From: Verrucomicrobium sp. BvORR034
GTDB lineage: Bacteria > Verrucomicrobiota > Verrucomicrobiia > Verrucomicrobiales > Verrucomicrobiaceae
Length of the DNA: 33,276 nucleotides
NCBI RefSeq assembly: GCF_000739635.1
Contig: NZ_BATQ01000121.1
Span: forward strand, 1 to 33,276
Direction: 5' to 3'
The number at the start of each line of letters is the position of its first letter. Position 1 is the first letter of the stretch. The notes beneath the pieces were generated by a model. That model ran no database searches and had not been told where the DNA came from. It saw only the letters and a program-made list of their open reading frames with translations. Shown here piece after piece: positions 16,713-24,435 of the stretch. Made by a program: the position numbers and the translations under genes.

Positions 16713-17825
16713 CTACGCAGGCAATGTCACAGATTTTTTTCCGTACACCTCCACGTCATAGACGTGACCGGAGCCCATCAGGCGGGTCAGTTCAAAATTG
16801 GCCGCCGCCATCAGGGCGGTGAGATTCTCCCGGTCACGATAGTCAAAACGCCGGCCAAACAACTCGAGGAGCTGGGTGGCGGCATTTCGTCGGTAGGTGT
16901 TGACCACCAGACTGCCCTGATGAGCCACCATCTCATCCAGACGCTGCACGAGATCGATGGCAGAGGTCGCCTCCGCCTGCACAGACAGGTTCAGATGGTG
17001 CTCCGTGGTGGTGTAGGTGTGACCGTGAAAGTACTCCAGAATGCCGATGGCCGTGACCACATCATACGGCTCCAACCCGGCGTCAGCATGCTTCACAAAG
17101 AGATCCTCCGGTTTGGCCAGGATGCTGCCGCCGCGCTCCTGAACAGCCTGTCGCCCTTTGGTGGTCTGGATCTTGTCCATCAGCCGATTTGCCTTCTCGA
17201 TGTTGACCGGATCGCGGTCGGTGATGGAAACCGCGATGCGACCGGAGTCAAAGCCATCACGGATGAGCCGGTCATACACCAAGATCAGGCTCAGCCCGGT
17301 GCCAGCGGCCACCGCCTTCAGCCGCACACTCTTGCCCGCATCCAGCAGGGCCCGGGCGGCTTCATAGGTCGCCAGCGTCTCCCAAACCATGCGCAGACGC
17401 ACGTCCTTCCCCTGAACGGAGTCGAGGAAGATCCGGTCCCAGGTGCCAGCATTCTGCCGGATCTCAGGCGAGATCATCATGTACTGGCTGTTCATCGGGT
17501 CGCCACCTTCCACGAGGCATTGGGTCGACTTGTTGGTGGTGCCCATGAGGGCGGCCGCATAGGGGTGACCCGAGCGGTCCAGAATGGCGTTCCGGTACAC
17601 CGTGGCCTCTCCTTGGCTGCCCCCATCAGGCAGCACAGATCGGGTGGTCCATTTCAACAATCGGTAGGAAATCCGGGCCAGCAACTGCTTGGCACGATTC
17701 GCCGGCTCCAGCCCAGTTCCACCAAAAATGGCCTCACTCAAACTCGCCACGATTGCCCGCGACACATCCTCCTGGCCGGTTGCATACAACACGGCGACAG
17801 CCTCCATCGGTTTCAAATTCTTCAT
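16713..17825 (-). CDS. Class I SAM-dependent methyltransferase-like protein
   Basis: The 370-residue protein has a helical N-terminal half (about 1-150) with no signal peptide. A Rossmann-like core follows: RLKAVAAGTGLSLILVYD at about 168-185 (a variant of the glycine-rich SAM loop, AAGTG at 173-177), VSITDRDPVNIEKA at about 199-212 (acidic residues after strand 2) and YDVVTAIGILEYFHG at 254-268 (motif IV region). Later residues include HQGSLVVNTYR, as in post-motif strands. The fold is convincing, but the substrate is not identifiable. It could modify a small molecule, given the neighbouring PKS locus and exporter. It lies between the exporter operon (133 bp away, with a hairpin between) and the lipase gene (64 bp). 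Confidence 0.72.
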   Translation of the reverse strand: MKNLKPMEAVAVLYATGQEDVSRAIVASLSEAIFGGTGLEPANRAKQLLARISYRLLKWTTRSVLPDGGSQGEATVYRNAILDRSGHPYAAALMGTTNKSTQCLVEGGDPMNSQYMMISPEIRQNAGTWDRIFLDSVQGKDVRLRMVWETLATYEAARALLDAGKSVRLKAVAAGTGLSLILVYDRLIRDGFDSGRIAVSITDRDPVNIEKANRLMDKIQTTKGRQAVQERGGSILAKPEDLFVKHADAGLEPYDVVTAIGILEYFHGHTYTTTEHHLNLSVQAEATSAIDLVQRLDEMVAHQGSLVVNTYRRNAATQLLELFGRRFDYRDRENLTALMAAANFELTRLMGSGHVYDVEVYGKKSVTLPA

Positions 17826-17898
17826 GCGAGTGACGCTTTAGACAGTCAGAGGACCAAGATGCTCACCTCGCAAAAGCAGATGCTGCACCGGTCCGTGT

Positions 17899-17927
17899 AA
17901 AAAATGAATCGGGCCATCGCCGATGGC
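17899..17927 (-). terminator. Possible terminator after the permease gene
   Basis: GCCATCG/CGATGGC (17913-17919 and 17921-17927) forms a hairpin; on the minus strand a run of six T follows after eight bases. The spacing to the T-run is longer than usual, so this is tentative. Confidence 0.4.
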
Positions 17928-17958
17928 GGGCGGGTCCACTCGCGAAAAACCGCGTTGC

Positions 17959-19074
17959 TCAGCTCTGAATGGCCACGGCGGGAGACAGTCGGGAACTGCG
18001 CCATGCGGGATAAAGACCGCTGATCAGACCGACCACCACGGCAATGATCACAGAGATGATCAGAAGGCGTGGACTGAGGTCCGGCTCGAGGAGCCCTTTG
18101 ATCGCTGGCGTGGTCTCCATGATCATGAGACCGGCCGCGCCGAGAATGACGCCCAGAATCCCACCCAAGAGACCGAGCAGGGCGGACTCACAAAGCACCA
18201 TGAGCATGACGCGCTGCCTCCGCCAGCCCACCGCCAGCAGGATGCCGATCTCGTGGGTGCGCTCGAACACGGTCATGAGCATGGTGTTCATGACACCCAG
18301 AATGCCGACTGTGATCGCGAGGATGGAGGTGCTCCAGCTCATGGCCCGCGCCACGCGGAAGCCCTGGCTCGTGCCGACCACTTCGCTGGCCTTCACTGCA
18401 CGACCCTCGGGGAAGATCTTTTTGATCTCCGCAGCCGTCTCTGTCACCGCATCCTTGTCCGTGCCTGGCTGGAGCCGGATGTCGATGAAGTTCACCTTCC
18501 CCTCATTGAGCGTGACCTTCTGCATGACCGCCAGGGAGAGAATGATGGCTCCATTTTCCACCACTGACCCGCCATCAACAATGCCCACCACGTTCAGTTC
18601 GTCGCTGTCCAGCTGAACGGTATCGCCCACCTTTTTCTTCAGCACCTCCGCAGCGAGCCTGCCAAGCACCACCGCCGGTTCATGTTCGTCCTTGATCATC
18701 CGTCCTTCCACCACCTTGAGCTGATGCCACGTGAACCCTCCCCACTTGCGGCCGGACACCATGATCATGGGCGCGTCCTCCACGCTGATGAGCTGCATGA
18801 GAAGCGAGGTCGTTTCCTTGATCTTTGGAAGCTGGGCAATCTTGTCCTCGACGCTTGCATCAAAAGTCTTGGGCATGATGCCGCCCGTCATATTGCTGAC
18901 GATCATGTCAATGCCAATGACGTCGAGCTGCTTGCCGATGCTCTTTTCATAGCCCCAGGCCATGCCCACCAGCGCCACCACTGCGGCGATGCCGATGGAG
19001 ATGCCAGCCAGCGTGAGCCCCGTCCGCACAGGACGACGCATCAATCCACGAGTTACAATGGTGAAAAAGGTCAT
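17959..19074 (-). CDS. ABC transporter permease, FtsX/MacB/LolE type
   Basis: This is a 371-residue membrane protein. The N-terminal MRRPVRTGLTLAGISIGIAAVVALVGMAWGY is transmembrane segment 1 of the MacB/FtsX class. A large periplasmic domain follows (about residues 45-240). Three C-terminal segments come next, near 250-275 (SILAITVGILGVMNTMLMTVFERTHEIGILLAVGW, the FtsX signature), about 295-320 and about 335-360. The four-helix topology is that of lipoprotein- or small-molecule-exporting ABC systems, which move cargo between the inner membrane and a periplasmic carrier. Its start overlaps the ATPase stop by 4 bp (ATGA), so the two are translationally coupled. Together with the LolA-like gene this is one export unit. 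Confidence 0.92.
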   Translation of the reverse strand: MTFFTIVTRGLMRRPVRTGLTLAGISIGIAAVVALVGMAWGYEKSIGKQLDVIGIDMIVSNMTGGIMPKTFDASVEDKIAQLPKIKETTSLLMQLISVEDAPMIMVSGRKWGGFTWHQLKVVEGRMIKDEHEPAVVLGRLAAEVLKKKVGDTVQLDSDELNVVGIVDGGSVVENGAIILSLAVMQKVTLNEGKVNFIDIRLQPGTDKDAVTETAAEIKKIFPEGRAVKASEVVGTSQGFRVARAMSWSTSILAITVGILGVMNTMLMTVFERTHEIGILLAVGWRRQRVMLMVLCESALLGLLGGILGVILGAAGLMIMETTPAIKGLLEPDLSPRLLIISVIIAVVVGLISGLYPAWRSSRLSPAVAIQS

Positions 19075-19862
19075 GGGTGATTGGCAAGGGACGGCGTTGA
19101 GGACGAGGTCTCGGAAACGACCCGACCGTCCTTCATGCGAATAGTACGGGTGGCAAGTCCGGCGATGCCCAGATCATGCGTGACGAGCACCAGCGTCACC
19201 TTGCGATCACGGTGCAGCTTCAGCAGCAGTTCCAGGATTTGCTCGGCATTGGCACTGTCCAAGTTTCCCGTGGGTTCATCCGCCAACACCACCGAGGGGC
19301 CGTTGGCCAGCCCACGGGCAATGGCCACGCGCTGACGCTCCCCACCCGACAACTCGGAGGGGAAGTGCGTGAGCCGGTGCCCCAGACCGACGGATTCCAA
19401 AAGCTCCACCGCGCGGTCTTTGCGCTGGGCCTTCGTGAGCCCCCCCTCGAACATGGGGATCTGCACATTTTCCAGCACCGTGAAGGTGGGCAGCAGATGG
19501 AAGGCCTGAAAGACAAAGCCGATATCGTGGGAACGATAATGGGCGGGGTCCGGCATATCTGGAATGGAGCGACCGCGGAAGTTCAGCGTGCCTTCAGAGG
19601 GCAACGCCAGAGATCCCAGCAGTTGCAGGAGCGTGCTCTTGCCACAACCGCTCGGCCCTGTGATGGCGACGAACTCCCCTTCCCTCACGTCCAGGTCCAC
19701 GCCCCGCAGTGCGGCCACCTTGCCGCCGTCGAACTCCTTCTTCAATCCCCTTGCCTCATACACGGTAGGTGTGGATGCCGACGGCACGTTTTCAGCCATG
19801 CCGGAGGCTACACGGGGAGCATCAGATGGTCCAGACGATTGTTGTTCATTCATGATACCCAT
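19071..19862 (-). CDS. ABC transporter ATP-binding protein, LolD/MacB type
   Basis: This is a 263-residue cytoplasmic ATPase. Walker A is GPSGCGKS (residues 69-76), Q-loop Gln119, signature LSGGE (171-175), Walker B VVLADEP (191-197) and the switch His229. The spacing and the GLxxRLTHFPSELSGGERQRVAIARGLANGP segment match LolD/MacB-class proteins that partner FtsX-fold permeases. The 30-residue N-terminal extension before the fold is unusual in length; ATG 19853 and ATG 19799 are alternative starts. It overlaps the permease by 4 bp and follows the LolA-like gene by 42 bp, so the three genes form an operon. Confidence 0.93.
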   Translation of the reverse strand: MGIMNEQQSSGPSDAPRVASGMAENVPSASTPTVYEARGLKKEFDGGKVAALRGVDLDVREGEFVAITGPSGCGKSTLLQLLGSLALPSEGTLNFRGRSIPDMPDPAHYRSHDIGFVFQAFHLLPTFTVLENVQIPMFEGGLTKAQRKDRAVELLESVGLGHRLTHFPSELSGGERQRVAIARGLANGPSVVLADEPTGNLDSANAEQILELLLKLHRDRKVTLVLVTHDLGIAGLATRTIRMKDGRVVSETSSSTPSLANHP

Positions 19863-19904
19863 CTTGAAGCACCGAGTTTCGTCCAGAACAGCTTGATGGG
19901 CCGG

Positions 19905-20693
19905 CTATTCCCCTCCCTTGGGGCCGCTCAGATTTTTCAGACCTTCCGCAGTGAAATCTGCATCGGTGTAGGCCACTCCGCGTTTGATGCGGGAGCCGTC
20001 CATTTCCGTCGCCGTGGCGTGACCAGGGCGGCGGATCACCAGCATGGCCAAGACGTTGCGTCCATCCACATTGGCCACATCGGAGGTGTCGATGCGGCGC
20101 ACCAACTGGCCGCCAGCGCCATACTTTTCCACCCGCAGCGGCACCATGCGCTTGGTATCGATCCAGGACTTCACCGAAGTATAGCTGGAGCGCGCACCTT
20201 TGGGCTTCGACTCCAGAATCTGGCAGCTCACGTTGCTGACAGTTTCTGTACCGGCGAGGGACTGGTCCTTCCAGGCAAAGAAGTTGTCCGAGACATCTTC
20301 ATAGGAAAGATCGCTACCCAGGAGGGACTCCTTGAACTTCGCGGCGTCAAAGGTTTGCAATTTGTCAGGGGGCGTAAAGGTGGCTCCATTGCCGCTGCTG
20401 CTGATCAGCACCGCCTCTCCCTTTCTCTCCTTGGGGAAGAGCACCTGGTACACCACGTCCGTCTGGCCGGCGCTGCGACGGGACTTGATCTGGAGTTGGA
20501 GCGTGGTCTTGGGATCCGACGGGTTGGCCGGAGAGCTGACGATCATCTTCACCCGGATGAAGGTGCTGCCATCCTGTTGCAGGTCACTGAGCTTTGCCGC
20601 CAGTTCAGCCGCTCCAGGAGCGTCGGCAGACATGGCAGCGGTGGAAAACAAGAGGCCGCCGACCATGGCGGTGAGAAAGGGTACCAGTTTCAT
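19905..20693 (-). CDS. LolA-like outer-membrane lipoprotein-sorting protein
   Basis: The 262-residue protein begins with a signal peptide (MKLVPFLTAMVGGLLFSTAAMSA, cleavage near residue 23). The mature part is a single domain of alternating strands (VKMIVSSP, TTLQLQIKSRRS, VLISSSGNGATFTPP, a SDNFFAWKDQ loop, then SWIDTKRMVPLRVEKY). This matches the LolA-like 'outer membrane lipoprotein-sorting' fold that cradles an acyl chain. Classical LolA works with LolCDE on lipoproteins; paralogues in lipid or polyketide loci carry other acylated cargo. It is first in a minus-strand operon with the LolD-like ATPase and the FtsX-type permease. The proximity to a PKS suggests a lipid cargo, though lipoprotein transport cannot be excluded. 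Confidence 0.85.
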   Translation of the reverse strand: MKLVPFLTAMVGGLLFSTAAMSADAPGAAELAAKLSDLQQDGSTFIRVKMIVSSPANPSDPKTTLQLQIKSRRSAGQTDVVYQVLFPKERKGEAVLISSSGNGATFTPPDKLQTFDAAKFKESLLGSDLSYEDVSDNFFAWKDQSLAGTETVSNVSCQILESKPKGARSSYTSVKSWIDTKRMVPLRVEKYGAGGQLVRRIDTSDVANVDGRNVLAMLVIRRPGHATATEMDGSRIKRGVAYTDADFTAEGLKNLSGPKGGE

Positions 20694-20745
20694 AGAAGCT
20701 CAGCGATGAAGGTTTAACGCGACGTGGCAGGCACGTCTTTTGCAG

Positions 20746-20795
20746 AAACAAAACAGGCAGCGGCCCCCAATCATCGCGAGGGATCCCGCTGCCTG
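20746..20795 (-). terminator. Terminator of the two-repeat secreted protein gene
   Basis: CAGGCAGCGG and CCGCTGCCTG (20754-20763 with 20786-20795) form a perfect 10-bp stem with a 22-nt loop. On the minus strand it is followed by TTTTGTTT, as expected for the gene ending at 20828. Confidence 0.68.
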
Positions 20796-20827
20796 AAAGA
20801 AAAAACTTTGAAGGATGTGTCACTTAC

Positions 20828-21574
20828 TTAGTCGTCCTTGAGATCTTCGAGGCGTTCCTTGGCCTCTTCACGAGCTTCCTTGCGGCGCTCCCGGGCCTCC
20901 TCACGCTGATCCTTCAATTCCTCGCGCTCGTCCTTGGTCAACGGACGGGTCGGTGTCGTCACAGACCGGGTCACGACCACGCGATTGGCGATCATACGAT
21001 CCCCTTCCCGCACATAGTGCACCGTCACCGGCACGCCTGTCGCGATCTTCTCAACCGCCACGGGGGCTCCAGTTTCATCCACATAGACTGTAGAAGTGGA
21101 GGTGGCGTAGGTCAGAGGTCCCGAAGTCGAGCGCAGCACAATGGTCTGGCCAGGGCTGAACTCGGAAATGGTGCCCGCACCGGTGGTGGTTGTCGTGGTG
21201 GTACGCGTCGTTTGCGTCGCCACCGGGCCGCCGGTGGTTGTCACCGTCTTCTTCACCACGACGCGGGAGGCTACCATGCGGTCGCCATCGCGCACATAGC
21301 TCACCGTAATTGGTACGCCAGAGGTGATGTGAGTGGCTTCCACAGGCAACCCTGCTTCATCCACAAACGTGGTCTGTTTGGTGACGGAATAGCTGATCGG
21401 TGAGCCAGACTCCTGGTTTACCACCAGGGTTTGCCCGGGCGAGTAGGTCGTGATGGTGCCGTAGCCCGTCGTGGAAGTCTCCGCAACCGTGACCTGGGCG
21501 GAGACCACGGTACTCAATGAGATGAATGCCGCAGCGAACAGGCTGGCGGCAGATGTTTTGGCAGTCGAATTCAT
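20828..21574 (-). CDS. Secreted protein with two tandem beta-rich repeats and a charged helical tail
   Basis: The 248-residue protein has a signal peptide (Ala/Ser/Phe-rich, cleavage near VVSAQ at residue 27). Two repeats of about 75 residues follow at roughly 37-113 and 132-208. Each runs from G-x-GTI, through a YSPGQT/FSPGQT motif and TTFVDEAGLP/STVYVDETGAP, to GVPITVSYVRDGDRM/GVPVTVHYVREGDRM and SRVVVKK/NRVVVTR. A Thr-rich linker (TTRTTTTTTTG) separates them. The last 40 residues are almost all Glu, Asp, Arg, Lys and Ala, a charged helix or coiled coil. No known family was recognised. The repeats resemble small OB-like or SH3-like beta units, but this is a guess. Gene borders are sound: clear start, stop and terminator. 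It separates the desaturase end of the biosynthetic operon from the exporter operon. Confidence 0.75.
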   Translation of the reverse strand: MNSTAKTSAASLFAAAFISLSTVVSAQVTVAETSTTGYGTITTYSPGQTLVVNQESGSPISYSVTKQTTFVDEAGLPVEATHITSGVPITVSYVRDGDRMVASRVVVKKTVTTTGGPVATQTTRTTTTTTTGAGTISEFSPGQTIVLRSTSGPLTYATSTSTVYVDETGAPVAVEKIATGVPVTVHYVREGDRMIANRVVVTRSVTTPTRPLTKDEREELKDQREEARERRKEAREEAKERLEDLKDD

Positions 21575-21947
21575 GTTGGGGTGCTTGGGTAGGGTTCAGA
21601 TATTCTTCGTATCCACTGAACCGGCCCGAACTCCGTAGAGGGCGGCCGGTCTTCCCAAGGGATCGGGCACTGCTCTCCAAGCGGTTGGATGAGATCCAAC
21701 GGCGATCGACAAGTGATTGAGGGCGAAGAGTATGGGAAGCTGCAAACATCTGGCCGGAACCAAAATGCGACTGCATTCGATGGGTTTCGACCTGTTCACG
21801 ACCGAACTATTCTCGCAGTATCGCCACAGCCGTCGTTTGGATATGCCGTCCGTCTCAGTCGCCACACACCCCCACGTCCTCACCTCTGGGACATACTATC
21901 CCGGCCCGCAACAAACGTCCCATAGGCAATGCCAGAGAGAGCGCCAG

Positions 21948-22057
21948 GCCCAAATAATCTGGGCTCTGTAGGGCGACCGCTTCGGTTGCCTCAGACACAG
22001 AGCCACAGCCCCATAGTCGCGGGACGTGCTCGCGTTGGAGCACAGCCCGCTTTTCTT
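21948..22057 (+). other. Three tandem hairpins ending in a T-tract, candidate structured RNA
   Basis: Hairpin 1: GCCCA (21948-21952) with TGGGC (21960-21964). Hairpin 2: GGCTCTGT (21962-21969) with ACAGAGCC (21997-22004), enclosing GGCGACCG/CGGTTGCC (21972-21990), which pairs fully as RNA on the plus strand through one G-U pair but mispairs on the minus strand. Hairpin 3: GCGGG, GTGCTC and a 6-nt loop with GAGCAC and CCCGC (22019-22050), followed by TTTTCTT. Hairpins 1 and 2 share bases, so they exclude each other. No plus-strand gene lies upstream within the window region, which is why a small RNA or repeat is possible. Confidence 0.45.
22019..22057 (+). terminator. Plus-strand intrinsic terminator inside the hairpin cluster
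   Basis: An 11-bp stem interrupted by a small AC/AG internal loop, 6-nt loop, then TTTTCTT. It faces the 3' end of the desaturase gene, which comes from the other strand. Confidence 0.6.
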
Positions 22058-22078
22058 GCGGCAGCCTACCACCACCAC

Positions 22079-23059
22079 TTACTTCTGCGTCGTCGGCACT
22101 CTGCGCCACTGCGCCCCTACCTGCGGGTCCTTCAAGCAGCCCAAGAGGTGCAAAAAGGCATGCCAGTAGCTTGGGAAAGGCGGATGCTCATCTTCGTGCA
22201 CCGGCATCAGATCCGCACGGTGCAGTGGGAGTTCGGCATGAGGAATGCCCGCCCGCTGGTGATGCACGCCGTGGAAGGGTTCATGAAGCAACGAAAACGA
22301 CACAATCTTCCCCATCACGGAATCTGCCACAATGCTGCGGGTGGCACTGCGGATTGTCGAGCCCGTCAGACCCACATGCTCAATGTACTTGCGCCAGGCC
22401 TGAAGGTTCCCGGCAATAAACCCCGGTACGAGGTAGAGGCCGAGGAAATACTTCCACACCCCGAAGTAGGCCACCAGGCACACGGTCACCGTCCAGAACC
22501 CCACGATAAAAATCAGCTCATTCCAGATGCGACGGCGCACCTTCTTGCTGCGAATGGGTGAATTCTTCCTGAGGAAGGTACGCAGAAAGACCAGCGGGGT
22601 GACATACAGTCCGCAGGAAAGCTCCGCCACAGCAGCCACAACACGGAACCAGCGAGGCTCTTTGGGATCCACGAACGGCCAAAACTCCTCGTCCCGCTCT
22701 GAAGACAGGTGGGCATGGTGCGTCTGGTGCGCGGCCCGATAAAGACTGAAGCTGGTGTTGCTCAACAACCCGATGAGCACACCGTCCACTTCATTGAGGA
22801 AACGGCTCTTGCGCAACATGCCATGGGACGCCTCATGAAAGCCGATGAGGTTTCCATGCATCAGATGGCTCGCCGTGAGCATGAGCGGGATGGCCACCCA
22901 GTAGTTGTTGAAGTACAGCGCGAAAAAGATGCCCGCGAGATTGATGACCAGCAGCAAGGTCAACAACGGAAACGCCGCACGACTCACCCAATGAGGCTCA
23001 TGCGGATCCTCAAGTGGGCTGATAACCGGGGCGGGTGCTTGAACTGGGGCGGTGTTCAT
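22079..23059 (-). CDS. Membrane fatty-acid desaturase
   Basis: From ATG 23059 the protein is 326 residues; ATG 23101 would overlap the preceding gene. Two hydrophobic blocks (about 28-55 and 60-80) begin the protein, and more lie near 180-225. The di-iron histidine boxes are all present: HEASH at 75-79, HQTHH at 111-115 and HEPFHGVHH at 259-267. This is the diagnostic three-box pattern of the membrane fatty-acid desaturase/hydroxylase superfamily, which uses O2 and electrons to introduce a double bond (or a hydroxyl) into an acyl chain. It is the third gene of the PKS operon, 22 bp after the condensation-domain gene, so the likely substrate is the PKS-derived acyl chain or its ester or amide. 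Regiochemistry cannot be read. Confidence 0.9.
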   Translation of the reverse strand: MNTAPVQAPAPVISPLEDPHEPHWVSRAAFPLLTLLLVINLAGIFFALYFNNYWVAIPLMLTASHLMHGNLIGFHEASHGMLRKSRFLNEVDGVLIGLLSNTSFSLYRAAHQTHHAHLSSERDEEFWPFVDPKEPRWFRVVAAVAELSCGLYVTPLVFLRTFLRKNSPIRSKKVRRRIWNELIFIVGFWTVTVCLVAYFGVWKYFLGLYLVPGFIAGNLQAWRKYIEHVGLTGSTIRSATRSIVADSVMGKIVSFSLLHEPFHGVHHQRAGIPHAELPLHRADLMPVHEDEHPPFPSYWHAFLHLLGCLKDPQVGAQWRRVPTTQK

Positions 23060-23081
23060 GGCGGTCGAAGGGGGAGGTCCG

Positions 23082-24431
23082 TCAAGACATGAGCGCGGCA
23101 CTGGTCTGGCTGGGTGCCTGACAGGCCCGCGTCAGCACAAGTTGATACAAGTCGTTCAGCTTTTCAATCTCGGCATGGCTGAAGAGGGATTCCCGGGACA
23201 ACCAGACCAATTCCAGCACATTTCCGTCCTGGGTGACTTCGCAAGCGAGGTCAAATCTGGCCGTGCCAGTGGACCGCATGCGCAGCTTCATGGAGATGCT
23301 GGGCAGCCCCACTTCGGGCACAGGGTGGTTCTGCAGGGCAAAGCGGACGTCAAACACCGGATTGTGTTCCGGAGCAGGCAAGTCCCCCACTGCCTTGACC
23401 AGTTCGGCAAACGGCATGGCATTGGCAAACGCATCCATGGTGGACTCATGCACCACCTTCAACGTTTCCGAGAACGGGCGGTCCCGCACGACTTGCCCAC
23501 GTACCGGCACCACGCCGGATACGTATCCCATGGTCTCCTTCATGGAGGGATGATTCCGGTTGGCCACCGGTGACCCCACCACAATATCCTCACCCCCGGT
23601 CCACTGACAGAGCGTGGTCTGAAAGGCTGACAGCAAGGTGCTGTAAAGGGTGGCGTGATGCTTCTTGGCGAGATCCTGAATGGCCTGCGTCAACGGGGCG
23701 GGAATCTCCGTCACCCAACGCCGCAACATATGAGGCTCACCGGGGCGACGCACCGGCGGGGTCCACAAACGAGGAGCATCCTTCAGCAACGGCCGCCAAT
23801 AGGTGGCGCGCTGTTCCAGTTCTGCCTTGGGCCACTGGGCCCTCTCCGCCGCACTCCAGGCAGAGTAAGTCATGGGCACTGACGGCAACGGACCTTTTGA
23901 TCCTTTCATCAGACCAAGGCAGGAAGCCCACAGGTCCTGGACAAACACGCCCAGGCTCCAGCCATCCGCAATGGTATGATGGGCCGCAAAGACAAGCACC
24001 GTGTCGTCCGCAGAGCGGGACAACATCTCAATCCGGTAAAGCGGTCCGTGCATGAGATCAAACGGCTCCCCGAAGATCTCCTGCACCGCTTCCTCCAGCG
24101 CCTCAGGACGCTGTTGGGCTTCGGGAAGGTCACGGAACTTGATGTTCGCCTCCCCGGTCGCACGCACCATCTGAAACGGCTGATCTTTCCCGGGAAGGAA
24201 CGAAAGCCGAAGCGCCTCCTGCCGGTCCACCACCCGCTGCACCACCTGCCGCGTCATTTCAGGCGGGATTTTACCCCGCATGAAAATCAGACTGCAGATG
24301 TGGTTGGCAGGGTCCGAAACCGGCACCGGCGTTGTTTCCCACAACTCCCTCTGGGAGAGGGAGAGTGGGTGGAGCTTGATTTCCCCGTTGGCGAGGAGCT
24401 GTTTGAGCCGGGCGCGCTTGTCGTCAGACAT
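23082..24431 (-). CDS. Free-standing condensation-domain protein (NRPS C/PapA-like acyltransferase)
   Basis: The 449-residue protein starts at ATG 24431, 4 bp after the PKS stop; upstream in-frame ATGs lie in the PKS 3' end. The N-terminal DDKRARLKQLL helix resembles the short linkers that precede condensation domains. The catalytic motif HHTIADGWS is at residues 151-159, the canonical HHxxxDG. The RQEALRLSF segment and, later, VGSPVANRNHPSMKETMGYVSGVVPVR match conserved C-domain motifs. There is no adenylation or carrier domain, so it acts alone, probably taking the acyl chain from the PKS ACP and joining it to an amine or alcohol acceptor. That is known for PapA-type and free-standing C domains; here it is inference. 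The tight spacing implies translational coupling with the PKS. Confidence 0.92.
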   Translation of the reverse strand: MSDDKRARLKQLLANGEIKLHPLSLSQRELWETTPVPVSDPANHICSLIFMRGKIPPEMTRQVVQRVVDRQEALRLSFLPGKDQPFQMVRATGEANIKFRDLPEAQQRPEALEEAVQEIFGEPFDLMHGPLYRIEMLSRSADDTVLVFAAHHTIADGWSLGVFVQDLWASCLGLMKGSKGPLPSVPMTYSAWSAAERAQWPKAELEQRATYWRPLLKDAPRLWTPPVRRPGEPHMLRRWVTEIPAPLTQAIQDLAKKHHATLYSTLLSAFQTTLCQWTGGEDIVVGSPVANRNHPSMKETMGYVSGVVPVRGQVVRDRPFSETLKVVHESTMDAFANAMPFAELVKAVGDLPAPEHNPVFDVRFALQNHPVPEVGLPSISMKLRMRSTGTARFDLACEVTQDGNVLELVWLSRESLFSHAEIEKLNDLYQLVLTRACQAPSQTSAALMS

Positions 24432-24435
24432 GTCC

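Larger units (their letters stand above)
21575..22078. other. Gene-free stretch of about 500 bp
   Basis: No convincing gene on either strand; the frames here are short and low in quality. The left end should hold the promoter of the secreted two-repeat gene. The right end (21948-22057) contains three hairpins, described separately. Confidence 0.5.

Noticed and set aside
16542-17900. Long plus-strand open frame opposite the methyltransferase-like gene
   Set aside because: It overlaps two minus-strand genes, and its translation has no domain pattern.
19176-20717. Long plus-strand open frame across the ABC and LolA genes
   Set aside because: It is antisense to two well-supported genes and contains no recognisable domain; GC-rich codon bias explains the lack of stops.
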